NCBI GenBank assembly: GCA_011390885.1
Contig: JAABRO010000015.1
Coordinates: forward strand, 1-64,000
DNA length: 64,000 nucleotides
Direction of reading: 5' to 3'
Origin: Gemmatimonas sp.
Lineage (GTDB): Bacteria; Gemmatimonadota; Gemmatimonadetes; Gemmatimonadales; Gemmatimonadaceae
The position numbers and the translations under genes were made by a program. Every line of letters begins with the position of its first letter. The stretch's first letter is position 1. The notes below the pieces were generated by a model. It was not told where the DNA came from. It worked only from the letters and a program-made list of their open reading frames with translations, and ran no database searches. Of this stretch, positions 55,830 to 64,000 are shown piece after piece.

Positions 55830-57610
55830 GGCAAGAGCGGGCGATCGTGCGCTGCGGTCAACGAGGGACGCGCCCAGGTGGACGATCCCGGGTGTCGCGG
55901 CAGGTCGACCGGCGAGGTCGGACGACGCACCGACCAAGTTAGCGGGGCGGTCGGTCGCTGCGCGACGAGCGGCGCACGCTGCACACCCGCCGCACCGACG
56001 GCCAACGCCGCCGTGTCGGGGGGCACGCTGTCGGGACGGACCCGTCGCGTCGTGTCGGCGGTGCTGTCCGGCACCGGCTCGAGATAGAGGCCCACTGCCT
56101 GCGAGTCCACCGTGACCGTGTGCATCGCGCCGTCGAGGAACTCGACGAGGATGCGGAAGCCCCGCACGTAGTTGATCGCTGGTGGGAAATCGGGGCCACG
56201 CTGTGACGGCACCTGCGAACGGGAGCTCGCGCCCACCGTGGCCGTCACCTGCCGCAGCACGCTCTTCGGGCTCGTGTCGGGTGGCGTGGTGAGGGTGTCG
56301 AACTCCGCGAGGATGGTGTCACCCGCGAGCACGTCCTTTTCCGCGTTGCGGATGCGTGTCGAGTCCGGAGTGCCGAGGGCCCGCGCCGCACCGACCGCAT
56401 GCACTTCGCGCAACACCTGCGCCGGCATGCGAATCGCGATGGAGTCGGCCTCGAGCTCCTGGGTGTTCGTGGTCGCGTAGGATCGGCCCGCGCCGTAGGC
56501 CCACGCGCGATCCACGCGCTGCGAGTCGAGGTGCATCTCCACGCGCTCCGCGCGCATGGCGACGTCGCGGCTCGTGGCCTGCGCCCGATGCAGCGAGACG
56601 ACCCGTTCGAGCACGCGATCCTTGCTGAACATGTCGATGGTGTCACCCACGAGGCGGAACGGCTGTGCCGTGTCGCGCGACGTCACGAAGGCGCTGCGGA
56701 TGAGCCGGGCGCGCTCGGACAGCTTGTTGAAGGACGCGCTGTCTCCCTGGGCGAGGATCCGCTCGCGGTTGATCACCACGTCCCCCCACGCGACCAACAG
56801 CGTGTCGCCCACGTCCTCCATTTGGTTGGCCGTGATGTCCACCGGCGGTCGCTCATTGCCCGCCGAGTCCTTCTCGACGAGCCGGAGCGACGGACGCATG
56901 GGCGCATACAGCCGGGCCACCGGACGCGTGCGGCCGGCGCGAAAATATTCGATGGTGGGGCCGGAGAAGCGGGAGCCGCTCGGCAAGTCGGTGGCGACCA
57001 CGCCACCGGAGGCGACGAGCTTCTCCTCCAGCACGAAGTACGACGCAGTCGGTGCCGTGACGCGCATCTTGCCCGGCTCCTCGAACACCACGTTGCCGAA
57101 GAGGATGAGCATGCCGACGTTTTCGTAGTGCTCGGCGCTGTCGGCCGACACGAACTGCGGATCGCCCTGGCACCGCGCCACGAGCCCGCCGCCGATGAAC
57201 GTGGTGCGCGTGCTGTCCCCCATGAGGTTGGTGACGAGGCGCGACTCCGGCGGACTTTCGCTGAAGTCGAGCAGGCACTCACGGGCGGTCGCCTTCTTCG
57301 GCGCGGAGGCCGGCACCGGCACTGTGCGCGCGCTGTCGCCGCGCGGGATCGTGTCCGCCGCGGCACGCGCGAGCGAGTCCGCGCGCACCGAATCGGCGCG
57401 AAGCGAGTCCGTTCGCTGCACCGTGACCTGGCGCGCCGAATCGGACACGGTGGTGTCGACCGCCGCGGCGCTGTCGGTCGGCAGCGCGCCCTCGCCGGCA
57501 GGCGGTGCCGCCGGCGTGCCCCGTCGCCCGCCGAGGCAGGCGGACATGAGCACGCTCACGATGACGGTCACCACCAGCAGTGCGCGTGAGCCGCGAACCA
57601 CCGGACTCAC
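55826..57610 (-). CDS. lptA: LptA/OstA-like LPS transport lipoprotein, enlarged
   Basis: 594 residues with a lipoprotein signal peptide (lipobox LMSAC, Cys25). A low-complexity stretch (residues 45-100, DSLRADSVRADSLARAA type) is followed by an OstA/LptA beta-jellyroll region (VSADSAEHYENVGMLILFGNVVFEEPGKMRVTAPTASYFVLEEKLVASGGV, about 155-330). Repeated jellyroll-type strands continue to about 480, and a serine/threonine/proline tail ends the chain. E. coli LptA is 185 residues and soluble, so this protein may form a longer bridge anchored in a membrane. Its place between lptC and lptB supports the role. GTG start overlapping the lptC stop. Confidence 0.85.
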   Translation of the reverse strand: MSPVVRGSRALLVVTVIVSVLMSACLGGRRGTPAAPPAGEGALPTDSAAAVDTTVSDSARQVTVQRTDSLRADSVRADSLARAAADTIPRGDSARTVPVPASAPKKATARECLLDFSESPPESRLVTNLMGDSTRTTFIGGGLVARCQGDPQFVSADSAEHYENVGMLILFGNVVFEEPGKMRVTAPTASYFVLEEKLVASGGVVATDLPSGSRFSGPTIEYFRAGRTRPVARLYAPMRPSLRLVEKDSAGNERPPVDITANQMEDVGDTLLVAWGDVVINRERILAQGDSASFNKLSERARLIRSAFVTSRDTAQPFRLVGDTIDMFSKDRVLERVVSLHRAQATSRDVAMRAERVEMHLDSQRVDRAWAYGAGRSYATTNTQELEADSIAIRMPAQVLREVHAVGAARALGTPDSTRIRNAEKDVLAGDTILAEFDTLTTPPDTSPKSVLRQVTATVGASSRSQVPSQRGPDFPPAINYVRGFRILVEFLDGAMHTVTVDSQAVGLYLEPVPDSTADTTRRVRPDSVPPDTAALAVGAAGVQRAPLVAQRPTAPLTWSVRRPTSPVDLPRHPGSSTWARPSLTAAHDRPLLP

Positions 57611-58161
57611 GGGTTCTCCATCTTGACCGGTGCGACGCCCTTGGCCTGGCTGATCACGCGGAGCTTCGTGAGCTGCGGGTCCGACTCGAAGCCCACGCCG
57701 CTGATCTGCCGCTTGGGTGGTTCGTTCAGGACAAACGCACTGTCGCTGAAGATCTGGTTGCGCAGCTCATCGTACACGAGCTGCTGCGTCTCCAGCCGGC
57801 GACCGTCCTCCCGGATCACGACCACGTCGCCTCGCGCCTCGAGCCGATTGAGGCGCTTGTTGTACGTGCCTTCCTTCGCCGTGAGCTGTCCGTCCTCCTC
57901 GCCCAGCGCGTTGAAGAACGTCACGCTCAGCCGCTCGAGCTCGAGCCGGTTCATGTTGTCGTAGCTGTACGACTTGTCGGCGAGCAGGTCGCCCTTGGCC
58001 ACCGAGCGATCGGTGAGCCGCACACGAATGCCGAACGCGACCTGTTCCGCAGAGTCCGGCAGTACCGTGTCCGCGGGGCGCGGCGCGGTGCCACTGCTGT
58101 CGGCGCAGGCGGCCGTGCCGAGCAGGACCATCACGCCGGCGATGAGCAGGTGTGCTCGCAT
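57607..58161 (-). CDS. lptC: LPS export protein LptC (lipoprotein)
   Basis: A 184-residue lipoprotein (signal peptide with lipobox GTAAC, Cys19) with the LptC jellyroll. Blocks such as VAFGIRVRLTDRSVAKGDLLADKSYSYDNMNRLELERLSVTFFN, EGTYNKRLNRLEARGDVVVIREDGRRLETQQLVYDELRNQIFSD and the final GVGFESDPQLTKLRVI match the family. E. coli LptC is anchored by a membrane helix, and here the anchor is a lipid. It starts where kdsD stops (TGATG). Confidence 0.9.
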   Translation of the reverse strand: MRAHLLIAGVMVLLGTAACADSSGTAPRPADTVLPDSAEQVAFGIRVRLTDRSVAKGDLLADKSYSYDNMNRLELERLSVTFFNALGEEDGQLTAKEGTYNKRLNRLEARGDVVVIREDGRRLETQQLVYDELRNQIFSDSAFVLNEPPKRQISGVGFESDPQLTKLRVISQAKGVAPVKMENP

Positions 58162-59177
58162 CAGACGGCCCCCGCGCGCATGAGGTCGTGCAGGTGCACG
58201 ACGCCCACGAGGTTCGCGTCGTCGTCGAGCACGGGCATGGCCATGATGCCGTGCGTCTCCATGCGGTGCACCACGGCGCTGCCGAGTTCGCTCTCGAGCG
58301 CCGTGCGGGGCGTGCTGGTCATGACCTGCGCGACAGGCACGCCGAGCGCATCGGGTTCACGCTCGAGCAGGCGCGCGAGGTCGCCGGCGGTGATCACGCC
58401 GAGCATGCGGGTGCCCTCCACCACGATCGCGATGCCGCGCCGACCGGCCAGGCAGACGGTGGCTTCGCGCATGGTCGCATCCGGGCGGATGGTGGGCAGC
58501 GGGTCGCTGATCATCACGTCGCGCACGCGCGTGAGCAACCGACGGCCGAGTGCGCCACCGGGGTGCAGCCGCGCGAAGTCCTCCGCCTGGAAGCCGCGTT
58601 CCTGCAGCAGCGCCACCGCGAGCGCATCGCCGAGGGCAAGCGTGACGGTGGTGCTGGTGGTCGGCGCCAGGTCGTGGGGGCATGCTTCCTCGCGCACGCC
58701 GAGATCGAGCACCACGTCGGCATGTCGCGCGAGGCGCGACGTCCGGTCGGCAGTCATGGCCACCATGCGCACGCCGAGGCGCGCGAGCGCTTCGATGAGG
58801 CCGAGCAGTTCGGTGGTCTCGCCGCTCTTGGAGAGCAGGATGGCCACGTCGCCGGGCCCCACGATGCCGAGGTCGCCATGCACGCTCTCCACGGGGTGGA
58901 GGAACATGGCCGGCGTGCCGGTGCTCGTGAGCGTGGCCGCGATCTTGCGCCCGATGAGCCCCGACTTGCCGACGCCCGCGACGATGACGCGCCCGGTGCA
59001 TTCGGCGATCAGCCGCACGGCGCGCGCGAAATCGTCGCCGAGGGCGGCCGACGTCGCGGTGAGTGCGTCACGCTCGAGGTCGAGCACCCGGCGCCCGCGT
59101 GCGACGATCTCCTGCGAGGCGTCGCGGGCGTTGCCCGCGTCGACGACCGAATGGCTGGACGGCGCGCTCGTGCTCAC
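58161..59177 (-). CDS. kdsD: D-arabinose 5-phosphate isomerase KdsD (SIS + CBS)
   Basis: Makes arabinose 5-phosphate for Kdo synthesis from ribulose 5-phosphate. 338 residues. The SIS domain (about 35-200) has VIVAGVGKSGLIGRKIAATLTSTGTPAMFLHPVESVHGDLG and ILLSKSGETTELL. Two CBS domains follow (VRDVMISDPLPTIRPDATMREATVCL and VAQVMTSTPRTALESELGSAV). GTG start chosen because it overlaps the kdsC stop. Upstream codons give an arginine-rich, unlikely extension. Confidence 0.95.
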   Translation of the reverse strand: MSTSAPSSHSVVDAGNARDASQEIVARGRRVLDLERDALTATSAALGDDFARAVRLIAECTGRVIVAGVGKSGLIGRKIAATLTSTGTPAMFLHPVESVHGDLGIVGPGDVAILLSKSGETTELLGLIEALARLGVRMVAMTADRTSRLARHADVVLDLGVREEACPHDLAPTTSTTVTLALGDALAVALLQERGFQAEDFARLHPGGALGRRLLTRVRDVMISDPLPTIRPDATMREATVCLAGRRGIAIVVEGTRMLGVITAGDLARLLEREPDALGVPVAQVMTSTPRTALESELGSAVVHRMETHGIMAMPVLDDDANLVGVVHLHDLMRAGAV

Positions 59178-59803
59178 GACGCCTCCGCCGTGCGGCTGGC
59201 CACGTACGCCGCGACGGCGTCGTGCCACGCGTCGCGCGCGTCGAGCAGCCCCTCGGCGAACTCGCGCACGGCGCCATGTCCACCGCGGCGATCGAGGTGC
59301 CACGTGCAGGCGCGTCGAATCTCCGGCACGGCATTGCCCACGGCCACCGGGAGCGCGACGCGCTGCAGGATGGGCAGGTCGGGGAGGTCGTCACCGATGA
59401 ACGCCGCCTCGCTGTCATCGCACCCGAGCTCCTCCAGCACGCGCCGCCACGCCGCAAGCTTGCGCGCCGACGCGTCCTGGGCGACCGCATCGACCTGCAA
59501 CTCGCGGGCGCGCTGCGCAACGCTCGCGGACTCGCGACCGGTCACGATGGCCACCTTGATGCCGGACTGACGCAGCAGGGTCACGCCGAGGCCGTCCTGA
59601 ATGTCATAGCGCTTGAGTTCGAAGGGGATGAGGCGCCCGTCGTCGGTGCCCGCCCCGAGATACACGCCACCGTCGGTCAGGGTGCCGTCCACGTCGAGTC
59701 CGACCACGCGGATGCGCCGAGCGAGCGCCGGCTCCACGACCGGGGCAGTGAGCCGGACCGGCGGCAGTGCGTCAGCCTGGCCGTCGTGCGCGGACGCGCT
59801 CAC
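59174..59803 (-). CDS. kdsC: 3-deoxy-D-manno-octulosonate 8-phosphatase KdsC
   Basis: HAD-family phosphatase releasing Kdo from Kdo-8-phosphate. 209 residues. The nucleophile motif is VVGLDVDGTLTDGGVYLG. Motif II is KVAIVTGRESASVAQRARELQVDAVAQDASARKLAAWRRVL. Motif III is AAFIGDDLPDLPILQRVALPVAVGNAVPEIR. There is no cap domain, as expected for KdsC. GTG start overlapping kdsA. Confidence 0.94.
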   Translation of the reverse strand: MSASAHDGQADALPPVRLTAPVVEPALARRIRVVGLDVDGTLTDGGVYLGAGTDDGRLIPFELKRYDIQDGLGVTLLRQSGIKVAIVTGRESASVAQRARELQVDAVAQDASARKLAAWRRVLEELGCDDSEAAFIGDDLPDLPILQRVALPVAVGNAVPEIRRACTWHLDRRGGHGAVREFAEGLLDARDAWHDAVAAYVASRTAEAS

Positions 59804-60618
59804 GTGCGAACCCGCGCCCAGATGTCGACGGCCCGGTCGATCAGGTCGGCGAGTGCGTCGAGCGGCAGCATGTTCGCGCCATCGCTGGGCGCGTTGTCCG
59901 GGTCGGGATGCGTCTCGAGAAAGAGGCCGTGCGCGCCGGCCGCGACCGCCGCCAGCGTGAGCGTGGCCACATGCTCGCGCGCCCCGCCGCTGGCGCCACC
60001 GACGCCCTGCCCCGGCCGCTGCACGCTGTGCGTGCCATCCATGATGACGGGTACGCCGCAGGCCTCATGCATGCGCGCGAAGGCGCGCATGTCCACGACG
60101 AGGTCGCCGTACCCGAAGAAGGTGCCGCGTTCGGTGACCGCGAGGCCCTCACGCGACGGTACGGGGCGCGCGCCCTCGACCTTGCGCACCGCCCCGAGCA
60201 TGCCCTCCGGATGCATCCACTGCCCCTTCTTCACGTTCACGGGGCGCCCCGTGGCACCGGCCGCTTCCAGCAGGTCGGTCTGGCGGCAGAGGAACGCAGG
60301 GATCTGCAGCACATCCACGACCTCGGCGGCGGGCGCGCACTGCGCCGGCTCGTGCACGTCGGTGAGGATGCGCAGGCCGGTCGCGGCGCGGACGCGGGCG
60401 AGCGCCGCGAGTCCAGCCTCGAGTCCGGGGCCGCGCGTCGCGCCCGGATTGGACCGGTTGGCCTTGTCGAACGAGGCCTTGAAGATCACGCCACCCGGCA
60501 CACGCTCACCAAGACGCACGAGCGACTCGGCGACGCGCAGGTTGAGCGCGTCGTCCTCCAGCTGGCACGGGCCGGCAATCAGGAACAGTGCGTCGGCCGG
60601 GAACACGGGAGCGGTCAC
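59800..60618 (-). CDS. kdsA: 3-deoxy-8-phosphooctulonate synthase KdsA
   Basis: Condenses arabinose 5-phosphate and phosphoenolpyruvate to Kdo-8-phosphate. 272 residues, a TIM barrel. FLIAGPCQLEDDALNLRVAESL, FKASFDKANRSNPGATRGPGLEAGL and LQIPAFLCRQTDLLEAAGATGRPVNVKKGQWM are diagnostic. The metal-binding cysteine at GPCQ is present, suggesting the metal-dependent class. The final block is GANMLPLDALADLI. GTG start, three bases after pyrG. Confidence 0.95.
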   Translation of the reverse strand: MTAPVFPADALFLIAGPCQLEDDALNLRVAESLVRLGERVPGGVIFKASFDKANRSNPGATRGPGLEAGLAALARVRAATGLRILTDVHEPAQCAPAAEVVDVLQIPAFLCRQTDLLEAAGATGRPVNVKKGQWMHPEGMLGAVRKVEGARPVPSREGLAVTERGTFFGYGDLVVDMRAFARMHEACGVPVIMDGTHSVQRPGQGVGGASGGAREHVATLTLAAVAAGAHGLFLETHPDPDNAPSDGANMLPLDALADLIDRAVDIWARVRT

Positions 60619-60621
60619 GGC

Positions 60622-63086
<2,465 letters not shown>

Positions 63087-63108
63087 GATCGCGAAGAATC
63101 GGGCGCAT

Positions 63109-63160
63109 TTGCAGCAAGTTCCACGCCATTTAAGATACGGAGATTCCCGGGTGAAGGCAA
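63109..63160. promoter_or_regulatory. Overlapping divergent promoters for kdsB and terC
   Basis: Plus strand: TTGCAG (63109-63114), 16 bases, TAAGAT (63131-63136), toward terC. Minus strand: TTGCCT (63160-63155), 17 bases, TATCTT (63137-63132), toward kdsB. The two -10 elements share five bases, so the promoters should compete for polymerase. No riboswitch-like structure was recognised in the short leaders. Confidence 0.55.
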
Positions 63161-63196
63161 ACCATCCGGATCCCTGTTTCCCCGACGACGGACTCG

Positions 63197-64000
63197 ATGT
63201 CCAACATCTGGTGGTGGGTGGCGTTCAACGCCCTCATCCTTTCGCTGCTCGCGCTCGATCTCGGCGTCTTTCACAAGCGTGGCCACGCCGTGGGCATGCG
63301 CGAGGCGATCACCTGGTCCGCGGTCTGGGTCTCGCTGGCGTGCCTCTTCGGCCTCGGCATCTGGTGGCAGCTGGGCGCGGAGCCGGCGCTCGAGTTCGCC
63401 GCCGGCTATCTCGTCGAAGAGGCGCTGTCGGTCGACAACCTGTTCGTCTTCATCCTCATCTTCGGGTACTTCAAGGTGCCCCCGGCGTACCAGCACCGCG
63501 TGCTGTTCTGGGGCATCCTCGGCGCGCTGGTCATGCGCGGCATCATGATCGGCACCGGCGCGCTGCTGCTCGAGCGCTTCCACTGGATCATCTATCTCTT
63601 CGGCGCGTTTCTCGTGATCACCGGCGTGCGCATGGCGCTCGCCAGCGAGACGGCGATCGAACCCGACGCCAATCCCATCCTGCGCCTGCTGCGGCGGTAT
63701 ATCCCCGTCACCACGCATTTCCACGGCGATCGGTTCTTCGTGCACGAAGCGCCGCGTCCCGGTGATCCGGTGCGCCGCATCGCGACGCCGCTCTTCGTGG
63801 TGCTCGTGCTCGTGGAGACCACCGACCTGGTCTTCGCGCTCGACTCCATTCCCGCCATCTTCGGCGTCACGCGCGATCCGTTCCTGGTCTACTCCTCGAA
63901 CGTGTTCGCCATTCTCGGCTTGCGGTCGCTCTACTTCGTGCTCGCCGGCGTGATCGGCCAGTTCCACCTGCTGCGCTACGGGCTGTCCGTGGTGCTCGCG
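63197..64000 (+). CDS. terC: TerC family membrane protein (3' truncated by window end)
   Basis: An open frame from ATG 63197 runs in frame to the last base, giving at least 268 residues. Family blocks are visible: LVEEALSVDNLFVFILIFGYFKVP (the membrane helix with the conserved acidic pair), ILGALVMRGIMIGTGALLLERFHWIIYLFGAFLVITGVRMAL and LVETTDLVFALDSIPAIFGVTRDPFLVYSSNVFAILGLRSLYFVLAG. TerC/Alx proteins export manganese or help metalate secreted proteins, and some confer tellurite resistance. Divergent from kdsB. Confidence 0.92.
   Translation, partial: MSNIWWWVAFNALILSLLALDLGVFHKRGHAVGMREAITWSAVWVSLACLFGLGIWWQLGAEPALEFAAGYLVEEALSVDNLFVFILIFGYFKVPPAYQHRVLFWGILGALVMRGIMIGTGALLLERFHWIIYLFGAFLVITGVRMALASETAIEPDANPILRLLRRYIPVTTHFHGDRFFVHEAPRPGDPVRRIATPLFVVLVLVETTDLVFALDSIPAIFGVTRDPFLVYSSNVFAILGLRSLYFVLAGVIGQFHLLRYGLSVVLA

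Noticed and set aside
63087-63196. A manganese (yybP-ykoY) riboswitch before terC
   Set aside because: Such switches often precede TerC-type genes, but the predicted leader is only about 55 bases and shows none of the conserved loops.

Overview
The window is 64 kb of very GC-rich chromosome from a free-living diderm bacterium. It carries a complete set of lipid A, Kdo, Lpt and Bam envelope genes. It also has features more familiar from Firmicutes (McsA-McsB-ClpC, a bacillithiol-type BshC) and a Bacteroidetes-like LpxC-FabZ fusion. That mix, with a PorV-like protein and very tightly overlapping operons, fits Gemmatimonadota (Gemmatimonas-like). The assignment is inferred from memory of gene content, not from a search.

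Layout. 1-434: 3' end of a 23S rRNA, a 5S rRNA and a terminator-like hairpin. 0.5-11.8 kb: era, a PorV-like protein, two small regulators, prfB with a programmed frameshift, lysS, a LolE/LolD exporter, mcsA and mcsB. 11.8-24.8 kb: clpC, bamA, skp, lpxD, the lpxC-fabZ fusion, lpxA, a GnnA-like oxidoreductase, lpxB, an LpxJ-like acyltransferase and lpxK, together most of the route from UDP-GlcNAc to lipid IVA plus outer-membrane protein assembly. 24.8-32.9 kb: glutamate dehydrogenase, rlmH, bshC, murJ, uvrC and threonine synthase. 32.9-34.4 kb: one minus-strand PiT-like permease and a divergent intergenic region. 34.4-44.4 kb: a DUF512 radical SAM protein, der, plsY, gpsA, a MerR regulator, surE, pcm, acylphosphatase, apt, tRNA-Arg(CCU), a dicarboxylate/glutamate symporter and a TPR-like membrane protein.

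44.4-45.5 kb holds no gene. It contains an AT-rich island with a strong match to a XerC/XerD dif site. To its left almost every gene is on the plus strand. To its right almost every gene is on the minus strand, so transcription converges on the island. I read this as the chromosome replication terminus.

45.5-63.1 kb is one long minus-strand gene series. In transcription order it is kdsB-pyrG-kdsA-kdsC-kdsD-lptC-lptA-lptB-rpoN, then two glycosyltransferases, a flippase-like UPF0104 protein, a YfhO-like membrane protein, a polyprenol-phosphate mannosyltransferase-like enzyme and dapF. It makes and activates Kdo, supplies the LPS transport machinery and probably glycosylates lipid-linked sugars. 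A divergent terC begins at 63,197 and runs off the end.

I see no prophage, insertion sequence, CRISPR array or defence island. The most notable observations are the dif/terminus region, the 172-residue extension on LptB, the GnnA-like gene between lpxA and lpxB, McsAB-ClpC embedded among envelope genes, and the altered active-site motif and repeat tail of DapF.
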